NCBI RefSeq assembly: GCF_000337215.1
Contig: NZ_AOHZ01000095.1
Span: 1-40,892, forward strand
DNA from: Natronolimnohabitans innermongolicus JCM 12255
Lineage (GTDB): Archaea > Halobacteriota > Halobacteria > Halobacteriales > Natrialbaceae
Length of the DNA stretch: 40,892 nt
Direction: 5' to 3'
In this document: in pieces, positions 1-8,853 of the stretch
How the letters are laid out: every line of letters begins with the position of its first letter
Position numbering within the stretch: position 1 is the stretch's first letter
The notes under the pieces: generated by a model
The model's database searches: none
What the model saw: the letters and a program-made list of their open reading frames with translations, nothing else
Told to the model about the DNA's origin: nothing
Position numbers and translations under genes: made by a program

Positions 1-90
1 TTCGTACTGGTTGGATGCTCGGTGGAGCTGTAAACCTAAAATCTCCAACGCTCAGGATTCCTCCGTGTTCACGCGGAGGAGGATGTCAAG
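1..90 (+). mobile_element. Right end of an IS200/IS605-type element (partial)
   Basis: Positions 59-80 form a 9-bp hairpin (one G-T pair) with a TTCA loop, followed directly by GGATGTCAAG at 81-90. Subterminal imperfect-free hairpins rather than terminal inverted repeats are typical of IS200/IS605 elements, and the same kind of hairpin plus GGAGGTCAA ends the mini-element at 16458-16886 in this window. Upstream bases read in one frame as a possible TnpB tail (GAVNLKSPTLRIPPCSRGGG), but only about 90 nt are visible, so tnpB itself cannot be confirmed. In this family the right end also encodes the 3' part of the omega RNA, with its guide starting just outside the end, here around position 90. 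Confidence 0.55.
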
Positions 91-115
91 CACTGATCGT
101 ACGACGGCCGAGCGA

Positions 116-1111
116 TCAGTCCGCCGCTCGCTCGACCTCGAGGTACTTCTCGTTGAGTTCCCACTCGCCGTCGCCGTTCTTGATCATGTACTCGCCGTAG
201 TAGGGAACCCGGTTCTCGACGGTCTCGCGGAACGCCTCGCGAATCTCGGGTTTGGTCATCTCGCCCATCGGCCGGAGGTCGTCGTTGCGGTTCAGACAGC
301 CCTTCAGGTAGCCTTCGTGGGTGACGCGAACCCGGTGGCAGTTCGCACAGAAGGTGGGGTTCTCGACGGGGTCGACGATCTCGACCATCCCGCTTCCCTC
401 GTCGCCGGCCTCGCCGCCGACCCAGTACCGTTTTCGGTCGTGCATCTCGCGGTGTTCTACCTCGACGGCCTGCTCTGCGAGCCAGTCGTGGACGCGCTGA
501 ATATCGATGTTCCACTCCGGCTTGCCCGTCAGTTCGGGCATGTACTCGATCAACTGCAACTGGAGCCCCTCGTTTTCCGCGACGTGGTCGACCATCTCCG
601 GGACGTAGCCCGCCGTGTGTTCGAAGACGACCATGTTGAGTTTGACCGGATCGAGGCCGGCCTCGAGGGCGGCGTCGACGCCTTCGAGCACTTTCTCGTA
701 GGCGCCGCTTTTCGTGACGGCCGCGAAGTCCTCCGGATCGAGCGCGTCCTGGGAGACGTTGACCCGCTCTAAGCCGGCGTCGACGAGGTCCGCGGCCCGG
801 CCGGGGAGGAAGGTTCCGTTGGTTGTCAGCGAGACCTCCATCTCCTCGGGCGTTCGGCGGATGATCTCCTCTAAATCCTGCCTGAGCATCGGCTCCCCGC
901 CGGTGAACTTCACCGCGTCGACGTCGAACTCGGCGGCGACCTCGAGAAACCGAACGACGTCGTCGGTCGACATCTCGTCGTCCTGTGGATCCATCGGTCC
1001 CCGCGTATCACCCAGCCCCTCGTTGTGACAGTAGACGCAGTCGAAGTTACACCGATCGGTGAGCGAGACTCGAACCCCGGTCACCTCCCGCTCGAACTCG
1101 TCGGTGAGCAT
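116..1111 (-). CDS. moaA: GTP 3',8-cyclase MoaA (molybdenum cofactor synthesis)
   Basis: 331-residue radical-SAM enzyme converting GTP to 3',8-cyclo-7,8-dihydro-GTP, the first step of molybdopterin synthesis. The N-terminal cluster motif CX3CX2C is at C21, C25 and C28, followed by a GGEP motif near residue 72. The second Fe-S site is in the C-terminal part ([12 protein letters not shown] ... GCLNRN). The protein ends VERAAD, without the Gly-Gly tail found in bacterial and human MoaA. The start at 1111 is supported by a TATA-like GCTTAAGC at 1134-1141, 23-30 nt upstream, which predicts a nearly leaderless message. It is a single gene, transcribed toward the insertion-element end at 1-90. Confidence 0.95.
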   Translation of the reverse strand: MLTDEFEREVTGVRVSLTDRCNFDCVYCHNEGLGDTRGPMDPQDDEMSTDDVVRFLEVAAEFDVDAVKFTGGEPMLRQDLEEIIRRTPEEMEVSLTTNGTFLPGRAADLVDAGLERVNVSQDALDPEDFAAVTKSGAYEKVLEGVDAALEAGLDPVKLNMVVFEHTAGYVPEMVDHVAENEGLQLQLIEYMPELTGKPEWNIDIQRVHDWLAEQAVEVEHREMHDRKRYWVGGEAGDEGSGMVEIVDPVENPTFCANCHRVRVTHEGYLKGCLNRNDDLRPMGEMTKPEIREAFRETVENRVPYYGEYMIKNGDGEWELNEKYLEVERAAD

Positions 1112-1133
1112 AGCTACTGATTGCAGGCGGATC

Positions 1134-1141
1134 CGCTTAAG
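1134..1141 (-). promoter_or_regulatory. TATA-like box of moaA
   Basis: GCTTAAGC lies 23-30 nt before the moaA start codon on the minus strand, the usual haloarchaeal distance for a leaderless transcript. Confidence 0.45.
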
Positions 1142-1285
1142 CAGACAGGGTATTTCAGGTGGATAGTAACCGAATTCGGTTTCGTGGATCCACGGAACGT
1201 AACAGCGAATCGGTGCGTCGGTGACGAGTCCTGGTCACCTCGCCGCGGCAGAAGAACTACCTCCCCGACGGCCGAACGTGAGCGC

Positions 1286-1513
1286 ATGGACGAGACCATG
1301 CTCGAGGACCAGCGCCGACTCGTCGAACTCGTCGAGAGCGAGGGCTGGGACGTGACCGATCTCGAGATTTCGGCCTACGACAGCCCCTGGGCGGACGAGG
1401 ACGACCCCGAGGCGACGGTGACGATTACGGCGCGGAAACCCTACGAGAGCGAGGGTGGAGACGACGGCGACGAGGACGGTGACGACGACGAGAATCCCTT
1501 TCGCCTGAAGTGA
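1286..1513 (+). CDS. Small acidic haloarchaeal protein of unknown function
   Basis: 75 residues starting at ATG 1286 (MDETMLEDQRRLVEL). The N-terminal 50 residues have a plausible alpha/beta pattern (helix EDQRRLVELVESEGW, strands VTDLEISAYDS and ATVTITARKPY); the tail is a low-complexity stretch rich in E, D and G ending NPFRLK. The codon pattern has the high third-position G+C of neighbouring genes and acidic composition of real haloarchaeal proteins. An upstream in-frame start would add a basic segment unlike the rest, so the internal ATG is preferred. I do not recognise the family. It is divergent from moaA and has no visible operon partner. Confidence 0.7.
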   Translation: MDETMLEDQRRLVELVESEGWDVTDLEISAYDSPWADEDDPEATVTITARKPYESEGGDDGDEDGDDDENPFRLK

Positions 1514-1622
1514 TCGGTCACCGTCGCCCTTCGAGTACGATCCGTTCGGAATACCTGTCGTCATCCGACTCACTCGGAGCGATCGGATCGTCTCCGGATT
1601 TCGACGAGTGATCTGGCGGCAG

Positions 1623-1813
1623 TTACCGCCGAAGGACGTCCCATTTCTCGCGGTACGCGACCAGCATCAATTCGATCGACGTCACTCGATCCGTCCACAA
1701 CACGTCTCGGCGATCCTCGTAGGCGCGTTCGGCCGCCTCTGCGAACCGATCGTCTCCGTGATCAACGCGAGCAAAAAGTCGTTTCGGCGTCCGTCGTCGT
1801 CGCTGACGCGCAT
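1623..1813 (-). pseudogene. Frameshifted PIN-domain (VapC-like) gene remnant
   Basis: Two reading frames on the minus strand together resemble a short PIN-domain protein. From ATG at 1813 one frame gives MRVSDDDGRRNDFLLALI, like the NDFLLAL start of archaeal PIN proteins. After a shift near 1765 the other frame continues DHGDDRFAEAAERAYEDR and later VTSIELMLVAYREKWDV, like the helix and E-containing 'xxELLLV' segment of PIN toxins, then stops at 1623. The C-terminal half with the other metal-binding acids is missing and no antitoxin gene is seen. The homology is by eye only. The rest of the 1514-1928 gap shows no gene that I can support. Confidence 0.35.
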
Positions 1814-1928
1814 GCGGTTCGCTACGCTCCAAAGAGAGGTCGTTCTTCCGTCACACCGGCCTTGGCGGAGAAATAGAGTCCGTACGGAAAATCTGCTCTA
1901 GACGGGAACTGGGTTCGGTGTCCCCAAA

Positions 1929-3395
1929 TCAGCCCTTGATGTTACAGACGGGGAACGTCCGCGCCACTTTGTCGCCGATGCCGAGTTCGTCCGAGACGCG
2001 GACGACTTCGTCGACGTCCTTGTAGACGCCCGGTGCCTCCTCGGCGACCGTCGCGCCCGACTGGGCCTTGACGTAGATCTGGTCCTGCTCCTCGAGTTCC
2101 TGCTGGACGTCGCCGCCCCAGTACTCGTCTTTGGCCTGCGTGCGGCTCATCAGTCGACCCGCGCCGTGGGCCGTCGAACCGAACGTCAGATCCATCGAGT
2201 TCTCGCCGCCTCGGAGGACGTAGTTGCCCGCACCCATACTGCCGGGGATGATGACCGGCTGGCCGACGTCGCGGTACGCCTTCGGCACTTCGGGGTGGCC
2301 AGCGGGGAACGCCCGCGTGGCGCCCTTGCGGTGGACGTAGAGTTCGCGCTCTTTACCCTCCACGGTGTGGGTCTCCTTCTTCGCGATGTTGTGAGCGACG
2401 TCGTACAGCAGCTCCATCTCCATGTCTTCCCACGAGCGGTCGAAGACGCGCTCGAACACCTGCCGCGTGCGGTGCATGATCAGCTGGCGGTTGACCCACG
2501 CGAAGTTGATCGCCGCGTTCATCGCCGCGTAGTAGTCCTCGGCCAACTGCGAGCCCGCGGGCGCCGCCGCGAGCTCCTTGTCCGGCAGCTGGTTCAGCAG
2601 GCCCTGGTGTTGCTGCTCGATCTTGCGCAGGTAGTCGTTGCAGGTCTGGTGACCGAGTCCGCGCGACCCGCAGTGGATGAGAACGACGATCTGGTCTTCC
2701 TCGAGGCCGAACGCCTCCCCGACCTCGTCGTCGAAGACGTCCGTCACGCGCTGGACCTCGAGGAAGTGGTTGCCCGAACCCAGCGAGCCGATCTGGTTTT
2801 TCCCGCGATCCTTGGCCTTCTGGCTGATCTTGTCGGCGTCGGCGCCCTCCCGCATGCCCTCGTCCTCGCAGTGGAGCAGGTCCTCCTCGACGGCGTGGCC
2901 GTGCTCGAGCGCCCAGTCGACGCCCCGTTCTAAGATTTCGTCGACGGTGTCGACGCCGGACTCGACGATGCCGCCGCCGCCGAGCCCCGATGGAACGTTG
3001 GCGAACAGCGAGTCGACCAGCTCCTCTTCGCGACCCTGGAGCTCGTCGTAGGTCAGGTTCGTTCGCATCATCCTGACGCCGCAGTTGATATCGTAGCCGA
3101 CCGCTCCCGGCGAAATACAGCCGTTCTCGGCGTCCAGCGCGCCGACGCCGCCGACGGGGAAGCCATAGCCCTGGTGGCCGTCGGGCATGCAGATCGCGTA
3201 GTTCGTGATGCCGGGCAGGTGGGTCGTGTTCGTGATCTGTTCGAGGGTCTTGTCCTCCGAGATTTCCTCGAGGAGGGCCTCACTCGCCAGCACGCGCGCC
3301 GGCACGCGCATGTCTCCCTCCTGTGGAACCTCCCAGACGTACTCACGCACCTGCTCGAGCGTGATCCCGTCCGCGTCGAACGTGGGGTTGCTCAT
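1929..3395 (-). CDS. rtcB: tRNA-splicing RNA ligase RtcB
   Basis: 488-residue RtcB, the GTP- and Mn-dependent ligase joining 2',3'-cyclic phosphate and 5'-OH RNA ends, needed in archaea for tRNA intron splicing and RNA repair. The metal-site residues are visible: GYDINCGVRM (D102, C105), GSGNHFLEV (H210), HCGSRG (H241), and the nucleotidyl-accepting histidine in TAHGAGR (H410). The length is that of an intein-free archaeal RtcB and the C-terminus is the conserved PVCNIKG-like end. It lies just downstream of the archease gene (3512-4009) on the same strand, about 115 nt away. Archease is the known activator of RtcB, so the pair forms a functional unit. Confidence 0.97.
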   Translation of the reverse strand: MSNPTFDADGITLEQVREYVWEVPQEGDMRVPARVLASEALLEEISEDKTLEQITNTTHLPGITNYAICMPDGHQGYGFPVGGVGALDAENGCISPGAVGYDINCGVRMMRTNLTYDELQGREEELVDSLFANVPSGLGGGGIVESGVDTVDEILERGVDWALEHGHAVEEDLLHCEDEGMREGADADKISQKAKDRGKNQIGSLGSGNHFLEVQRVTDVFDDEVGEAFGLEEDQIVVLIHCGSRGLGHQTCNDYLRKIEQQHQGLLNQLPDKELAAAPAGSQLAEDYYAAMNAAINFAWVNRQLIMHRTRQVFERVFDRSWEDMEMELLYDVAHNIAKKETHTVEGKERELYVHRKGATRAFPAGHPEVPKAYRDVGQPVIIPGSMGAGNYVLRGGENSMDLTFGSTAHGAGRLMSRTQAKDEYWGGDVQQELEEQDQIYVKAQSGATVAEEAPGVYKDVDEVVRVSDELGIGDKVARTFPVCNIKG

Positions 3396-3511
3396 AGGTG
3401 GCGTTCAACGCCGAACGAAGAAAGATGTTCGTCTCTGTGGCCGACCGTTCGACAAACTGTCGCGGAAAACGACGGTCACTCCGGCACTGACAGCCCGCGG
3501 ACCGTATCGTC

Positions 3512-4009
3512 TCACACGTCGAAAACGACGTACGCTTCCCAGCCGCCGTCGTCCGATTCGTCTCCGTCGGCCGCTGTCCGCTCGTCTTCGCCACCGACGC
3601 GCTCGAGTCGCATCTCGGAGTAGGTGACGGCCTTGACCTCGCGGGCGTCGACCTCGGTCAGCGGGACGTTGCGGGCGCTCGCCTCGAGCGACCACTCGGA
3701 TTCGGATTCGCGCTCGCCGTCCGGGCGCTCGATCGAGTCGACGCGGTGGTCGACCGGCAGCGCCACCCGAACGTCCCGCAGGTAGATCAGTTCGTCGAGG
3801 TAGTCGAACAGCAGGGCCTCGCGGCTTTCCGCGGTCACCGAAAGGGTCTCTCGCTCGCCGACTCCGTCGGGGATGTCGTCGCAGGAGGCGGCCGCGAGTC
3901 CGTCGGCGACCGCGGCGAAGACGTCCTCGAGGGTTTCGCCGGTCGCCGCGACGGCGACGTCAGCGGTGTGCGCTCTGAGTTCGAACCGTCGGCCCTGCGC
4001 TCCGGTCAT
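3512..4009 (-). CDS. Archease, RtcB-activating protein
   Basis: 165 residues. The N-terminal FELRAHTADVAVAATGETLEDVF carries the conserved H-x-A-D of archease, and the C-terminal block REVKAVTYSEMRLERV ... WEAYVVFDV matches the family's end, whose acidic residues bind metal. Archease speeds guanylylation and turnover of RtcB. The ATG at 4009 is chosen because the family begins directly with this strand; an upstream start at 4102 would add 31 basic residues. A low-complexity E/S/D insert (DERTAADGDESDD) precedes the last strand. It is placed just upstream of rtcB on the same strand. Confidence 0.92.
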   Translation of the reverse strand: MTGAQGRRFELRAHTADVAVAATGETLEDVFAAVADGLAAASCDDIPDGVGERETLSVTAESREALLFDYLDELIYLRDVRVALPVDHRVDSIERPDGERESESEWSLEASARNVPLTEVDAREVKAVTYSEMRLERVGGEDERTAADGDESDDGGWEAYVVFDV

Positions 4010-4210
4010 AGCTGTGCGATCCTTGGGGAGCCGTCGCCGTATGCCCGTCGGTTCGACAGATCGTCTCGGCGACGGCCGCGTCGCTGCGTCTGAGGCCGTC
4101 ACACCCCTCCGGCGACCGGTGGAAACACAGACACTGGCCGACGGTACCTGTCAGCTGCGCCGTTCATTCACGATCGCTGTCAGCGGTTAGGTATCGACGC
4201 TTGCCGGTGG

Positions 4211-4219
4211 AATTATATT
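4211..4219 (+). promoter_or_regulatory. TATA-like box before the acetyltransferase gene
   Basis: AATTATATT lies 24-32 nt before the GTG at 4243. This spacing supports that GTG as the start of a leaderless message. Confidence 0.5.
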
Positions 4220-4242
4220 GACGACGGTGATAGAGTGAGACA

Positions 4243-4719
4243 GTGAGCGTCAACATCGACAGTCGCGTCGTCGCCCCGGGGAGCGACGACCTCGTCGACG
4301 AAGCCTGGCAGCTCAAAGAGGCGATCAACAGGCAGGAAGGCGTGCTCAAGCAGCGATATGACTTCTTCACGAATGCGTATCGCCGCTCGAAGGTCCACTG
4401 TTACGTCCAGGACGGGGAGCTGGTGGGGTTTGCGGCCGTCCGACGCGACGGCTACATTCTCTTTCTCGCGGTCAGCCCCGACTTCCGTGGCGAAGGGATC
4501 GGCAAGAAACTCATCGCGCGCGTGGCCGAAGACCACGATACGATCACCTGCCACGCCCGGACCAGCAACGAAAACGCCCTCCAGTTCTACGAACACCTCG
4601 GGTTCGAGATCAAGCGCCGCATCGACGACTACTACGAGGACGGCGGCGACGCCTACTATCTGAAACTCGGCTCCGACGTCGGAATCACCGACAAGATTTC
4701 GGAACTGATGCGGCGGTAA
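4243..4719 (+). CDS. GNAT-family N-acetyltransferase (RimI-like)
   Basis: 158 residues. The acetyl-CoA pyrophosphate loop is clear: LAVSPDFRGEGIGKKLI (R-G-E-G-I-G), preceded by strand GYILFLAV and followed by the C-terminal HARTSNENALQFYEHLGFEIKRRI segment common to RimI-type protein N-alpha-acetyltransferases. The actual substrate is not evident. GTG is used as start, supported by the TATA box at 4211-4219. It lies 120 nt upstream of priS in the same direction, but priS has its own promoter-like sequence, so co-transcription is not required. Confidence 0.88.
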   Translation: MSVNIDSRVVAPGSDDLVDEAWQLKEAINRQEGVLKQRYDFFTNAYRRSKVHCYVQDGELVGFAAVRRDGYILFLAVSPDFRGEGIGKKLIARVAEDHDTITCHARTSNENALQFYEHLGFEIKRRIDDYYEDGGDAYYLKLGSDVGITDKISELMRR

Positions 4720-4839
4720 CCGTCTCCGTCGACGGCGGTTTGCAGTCTCGCGAGTCGCCAGGTCGCGTGCTAATCGACCGTCCACGAAGTCGACCATTCG
4801 GCAGGATTATACGCCCCCATCCACGACTACTCGAGTCGT

Positions 4840-6015
4840 ATGGAGGAGCGAACGAGGGCCTACCTTCGGGGGCGGTTCCGCGATCACTACCGACGGACGG
4901 AGATCACGCCGCCGCCGGCGGCCAACGAGCGCGAGTGGGGCTTTATCCCCTGGACCGAGGGACCCGACACCACGATGGTCCGCCACCGATCCTTACTCGA
5001 GCTCGGCGACCTTTCGGAGTTCCTCGTCCGCAAGCGCCCGCGACACGTCTACTTCTCCGCGGGCCGATTTCGCGATCCCGGCGCGAGTTCGATGGCCGCC
5101 AAGGACTGGCAGTCGGCCGACCTCGTCTTCGATTTAGACGCCGACCACCTGCCGAGTGTCACCCTCGGCGAGGACTCCTACGCGGAGATGCTCGCGAAGT
5201 GTAAAGACGCGCTCCTGCGGCTGCTCGACTTCCTCGAGGACGACTTCGGTTTCGAGGACCTCGAGGTCGTCTTCTCGGGCGGACGCGGGTATCACGTCCA
5301 CGTTCGCGACGAATCCGTCTTGCACCTCGAACGGGAACACCGCCGCGAGATCGTCGATTACGTCCGCGGGATCGGCATGGAGTACGAGGAACTGATCGAG
5401 ACCGAGACCGTCGCTGGACTGGGGCGGAAGACGCCGACCGAGCGCCGCACCCTGGAGATCGACGGCGGCTGGGGCAAGCGAACGCACGATCACCTGCTGG
5501 CGTTCGTCGACGACCTCCTCGAGATGGACGAAGACGACGCCCTCGATCGGCTCCAGGAGTTCGACGGCTTCGGCGAGGGGAAAGCGCAGGCAGCCCTGAA
5601 CGCGGCCCGAAACAACCGCGAGGGGATCGAATCGGGCAACGTGACCGTCCACACGGCCATCTCCCAGCTCGCCGAACGGTTCGCTTCGCGGGCCGTCGAA
5701 CGGGACAACGCGCCCATCGACGAACCCGTCACGACCGACACGAACCGGCTCATCCGCCTGCCGGGGAGTCTCCACGGCGGCAGCGGTCTCGAGACGATGC
5801 GTCTCGAGCGCGACGCGATCGCCGACTTCGATCCGCTCGTCGACGCCGTTCCGGAGACGTTTACGAACCACGAGATCACGGTCGACGTGAGCCGGGGCGG
5901 CGAGGTCGAACTCGGAGGAGATAGCTTTACGGTCACGGAGGGAGACCAGTCGCTACCGGAGTACGTTGCCGTGTTCTTGATGGCACGCGGCCGCGCCGAG
6001 AAGGAGAAAGAATGA
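4840..6015 (+). CDS. priS: DNA primase small (catalytic) subunit PriS
   Basis: 391 residues of the archaeo-eukaryotic primase family, which makes RNA primers at replication forks together with PriL. The catalytic DLVFDLDADH motif has D98 and D100, and the SGGRGYHVHV motif (146-155) holds the nucleotide-binding S-x-x-R-x-x-H. The conserved later block (TDTNRLIRLPGSLHGGSGL) also fits. A TATA-like GATTATACG at 4807-4815 is about 25-33 nt upstream of the ATG. Its stop codon overlaps the GINS start by 4 nt (ATGA), so the two are translationally coupled. The priL gene is not in this window. Confidence 0.97.
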   Translation: MEERTRAYLRGRFRDHYRRTEITPPPAANEREWGFIPWTEGPDTTMVRHRSLLELGDLSEFLVRKRPRHVYFSAGRFRDPGASSMAAKDWQSADLVFDLDADHLPSVTLGEDSYAEMLAKCKDALLRLLDFLEDDFGFEDLEVVFSGGRGYHVHVRDESVLHLEREHRREIVDYVRGIGMEYEELIETETVAGLGRKTPTERRTLEIDGGWGKRTHDHLLAFVDDLLEMDEDDALDRLQEFDGFGEGKAQAALNAARNNREGIESGNVTVHTAISQLAERFASRAVERDNAPIDEPVTTDTNRLIRLPGSLHGGSGLETMRLERDAIADFDPLVDAVPETFTNHEITVDVSRGGEVELGGDSFTVTEGDQSLPEYVAVFLMARGRAEKEKE

Positions 6016-7019
6016 ATCTAGACGAGTTACGTTCCGTCCAGAGCAAGGAGCGCCAGAAGGACAGTCTCCAGAATCTGCGCCCCTCGTTCTACCAGGAGGT
6101 CGGCGAGTACATCGCCGATCTGGAGGACGAACGTGACCGCGTCGCCGACCAGGTCGACGACCCCTTTTCCTCGCCCGAGGTCGGCCGACTCACCGACGAG
6201 ATCGAGACCGCCAAGGACGTCGTCGAAGCCATCTACGAGCGCCGGATGGGCAAACTCGTCAAACAGGCCAGCCTCGCCGCGGCGGGGATGGCGGCCAACG
6301 ACGAGGGACTTACCGCCGAGGAGGCCGACCTCTTCGACGACCTCGTCGACCGCATCGGCTCGAACAAATCGCGAGTGCTCGACGTCCTCGAGGGCGTCGA
6401 CCCCGCGGATGGGGCCGGCGAAGCGGGAGCCGACCACGAGCGATCCGCGGCGACCGAACCCGCTCGAGGCGACGAGCCAGCCGAACCGGGCTCGGACCCG
6501 ACGGCTGCTGATCCGGTCGACGGGGCCGGTCCGATCGACGACGCGCCCGCACCGTCCGACGCGGCCGGTGCGGACGACGCGACCACCGCAGACGACGCGC
6601 CGCCGGTTCCGCCGCAGGAGCCGCCGGCCGACGTCGATCCCGCCGCGTCGGCCGCAAGCGGCGAGTCCGATACCGCAAGCGCCGACTCGGATTCCGTCTC
6701 TCCCGCCGACGTCATGGGCGGCGACGGCCCCTCGATCGACGAGCCCCAGCCCCCCGAGCCGCCGGCGGACGGTCCGCCGGGCGAGCCCGACGCGACCGAC
6801 TCGAGCCCGGCGGCGTCCGAAAGCCGAGACGAGGCGGGCCGCGAGGACGGGACGACCGACGACGTCGAGCGCGTGACCGTCCGGATCACCCGCGATATCG
6901 GCTCGATTCTCGGCGTCGACGACCGCGAGTACTCGCTGTCGACCGACGACGTCGTCACGCTTCCCGAGCAGAACGCGACGCCGCTGCTCGAGCAGGAAGC
7001 AGCCGAGTCCCTCGAGTAG
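6012..7019 (+). CDS. GINS-complex DNA replication protein
   Basis: 335 residues. The first about 125 residues (NLDELRSVQSKERQKDSLQNLRPSFY ... SNKSRVLDVLEG) match the helical A domain of archaeal GINS, which joins MCM and the Cdc45/GAN nuclease in the replicative helicase. The last about 50 residues (VERVTVRITRDIGSILGVDD ... LLEQEAAESLE) form the small beta-rich B domain. The two are separated by about 150 residues of A/D/P/E-rich low complexity, far longer than a normal linker. Overlap with priS by ATGA is the standard archaeal arrangement linking primase and GINS. Confidence 0.9.
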   Translation: MNLDELRSVQSKERQKDSLQNLRPSFYQEVGEYIADLEDERDRVADQVDDPFSSPEVGRLTDEIETAKDVVEAIYERRMGKLVKQASLAAAGMAANDEGLTAEEADLFDDLVDRIGSNKSRVLDVLEGVDPADGAGEAGADHERSAATEPARGDEPAEPGSDPTAADPVDGAGPIDDAPAPSDAAGADDATTADDAPPVPPQEPPADVDPAASAASGESDTASADSDSVSPADVMGGDGPSIDEPQPPEPPADGPPGEPDATDSSPAASESRDEAGREDGTTDDVERVTVRITRDIGSILGVDDREYSLSTDDVVTLPEQNATPLLEQEAAESLE

Positions 7020-7141
7020 TCGCGTCGCTCGGTACGTCCGCGAGTGTCTGGCGAGTGGGACTGCACGACGAGCGTGAGAACGATCGCTGCGACTCGAGTG
7101 CGAAGAGAAGGAGAGCGGATCGACGCGACAGTCGCCGACGG

Positions 7142-8149
7142 TCAGTCGCCGAACTGTCCGGCCGTCGTGGTCTCCGATTGTGCGTGACCCGTCCCAGGCC
7201 CGGGCCCGGGCTCGGGCGTCTGCGCGGGGACCGCCTGCGAACGCGACTGCGCCGTCGCCTCGGCGAGTCGGTGGACGAGCGAACTACTCACGAGTTGCTG
7301 GACGACGTGGAACGCGGTGATCGCGGCGATAACCGCACCGCCGCCGACGACGGCACCGACCATCACCGAGACGCTCATGTTCTTCATCGAACTCGAGAAA
7401 AGGACGGTGACGCAGTCGTCGCTTCGCATCCCGCGAGCGTAGCAGCCGTAGGAGAGTCCCGCGCTGAGACAGAGCGCGGCGACGGCGAGGAGGCCGACGA
7501 ACGCGAGGTCGACGGGATCGACCGAGAGGGGCGACCCGCCGACGCCGACGTAGATCAGCGCGCCGAGCGTGGCGACCGAAAAGCCGTCCAGCTGGCGCTC
7601 GGTGACGGTCCCGTTCGGGACGAAGTACGCGAGGACGCCGCCGATCGCGATGATCGCCGCGAGTTCGGCGACGAGGGAACCGACGGAGAGTTCGACCGTC
7701 GACTCCGCGAAGACCGCGATGAGCGACGGCATGACGACGGGTGCGAGGACCATCGACGCGAGGACGGTAACCGTCGCGAGGAGCGTGTTTCCGCCGCCGA
7801 GACGCGTCCAGATGATCGAACTGCCGGCCGCGAGCGGCGCCGAGAGAACGACTAGCACGCCGAGTAAGAGCTCTCCGGAAAGCACCACGGCAGCGACCGG
7901 ATACAGCGCGAGGGGAACGAGCAGGTAGAGACAGACGAGCGAGGCGAGGACGGGCCTCGAGAGACGTCGACTCGAGAGTTCACCGACGCTGAATCCGTAA
8001 AACGCGGTGAAGATCAAGCCGGCGACGAGGACGGGGATGAGCGGTTCGAGCGGTGCGGCGAATCCGGGGACGGCCACACCGGCGATCGTAGCGACGATAA
8101 CGACGAGCAGCGACTGCTGGGACTGGAGGGTGTTCCTGAGTCGGTTCAT
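7142..8149 (-). CDS. Bile acid:sodium symporter (BASS)-like membrane transporter
   Basis: 335 residues with about nine or ten hydrophobic helices over residues 10-300, consistent with the BASS fold of secondary transporters. The stretch APLAAGSSIIWTRLGGGNTLLATVTVLASM resembles the first crossover helix region, and FSSSMKNMSVSVMVGAVVGG resembles the second. The substrate cannot be told from sequence. The last 45 residues (AQTPEPGPGPGTGHAQ...) are a hydrophilic P/G-rich tail. The ATG at 8149 is chosen because an upstream start at 8200 adds only a polar segment overlapping promoter-like sequence (CCTATATCTG near 8180). An inverted repeat CGATAG/CTATCG at 8158-8175 lies between that box and the start. 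Confidence 0.7.
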   Translation of the reverse strand: MNRLRNTLQSQQSLLVVIVATIAGVAVPGFAAPLEPLIPVLVAGLIFTAFYGFSVGELSSRRLSRPVLASLVCLYLLVPLALYPVAAVVLSGELLLGVLVVLSAPLAAGSSIIWTRLGGGNTLLATVTVLASMVLAPVVMPSLIAVFAESTVELSVGSLVAELAAIIAIGGVLAYFVPNGTVTERQLDGFSVATLGALIYVGVGGSPLSVDPVDLAFVGLLAVAALCLSAGLSYGCYARGMRSDDCVTVLFSSSMKNMSVSVMVGAVVGGGAVIAAITAFHVVQQLVSSSLVHRLAEATAQSRSQAVPAQTPEPGPGPGTGHAQSETTTAGQFGD

Positions 8150-8373
8150 GTATCGAACGATAGCACCGTCTATCGAAAGATCAGATATAGGTCTTTTCAA
8201 CCGATCTTCCCCAAATTCGATTGCTGTCAGCCGCGATAACTTCGCGAAAGAGTCGCATTCGCACGCGGATTGTTGGACGGTCGATGATTTCGAAGTCGAC
8301 GACTGTCTCGAGAGGTTCTACGAGCACCGTCCTAAACCACAACACATACAACAGGACTCGCTAACAGACGGCT

Positions 8374-8853
8374 ATGCTCGACGTCGGCGACGAAGCACCG
8401 GAGTTCGCACTGGCAAACCAGCACGGTGAAACGGTCCGGCGAACCGATTTCGAAGGCGAGCGGCTCGTCGTGTACTTCTATCCGCGGGCCGACACCGACG
8501 GCTGCACCACCGAAGCACGCGCGTTCGACGACGCGAAAGCCGACTTCGGCGACCGCGGCGTCTCGATCGTCGGCATCAGCGACGATCCAGTCGACGACCT
8601 CGAGTCCTTCGCCGCGAAATACGATCTCGGATTCGACCTGCTCTCGGACGAGATGGGCGAGGTCGCGACGCTGTACGACTCCTACGGCGAAAAGCAGATG
8701 TTCGGCAACACGTTCGACGGCGTCTTCCGCAACACCTACGTCCTCGATCCCGAGGGTCGCGTCGAGGCCGTCTACGAGAACGTCACGCCCGAGGGTCACG
8801 CCGAGGAGATCCTCGCCGATCTCGAGGATTCGACGACCGAAGCGACGCCCTGA
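8374..8853 (+). CDS. Bcp/PrxQ-type peroxiredoxin
   Basis: 159-residue thioredoxin-fold peroxidase that reduces hydroperoxides. The active-site region LVVYFYPRADTDGCTTEARAF has the peroxidatic cysteine at C44, with the preceding conserved P and T. In the common two-cysteine Bcp the resolving cysteine is five residues later; here that position is R49, and the protein has no other cysteine. It should therefore work as a one-Cys enzyme needing an outside thiol. The following GVSIVGISDDPVDDLESFAAKY and YVLDPEGRV segments are typical. It is a single gene divergent from the transporter before it. Confidence 0.92.
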   Translation: MLDVGDEAPEFALANQHGETVRRTDFEGERLVVYFYPRADTDGCTTEARAFDDAKADFGDRGVSIVGISDDPVDDLESFAAKYDLGFDLLSDEMGEVATLYDSYGEKQMFGNTFDGVFRNTYVLDPEGRVEAVYENVTPEGHAEEILADLEDSTTEATP

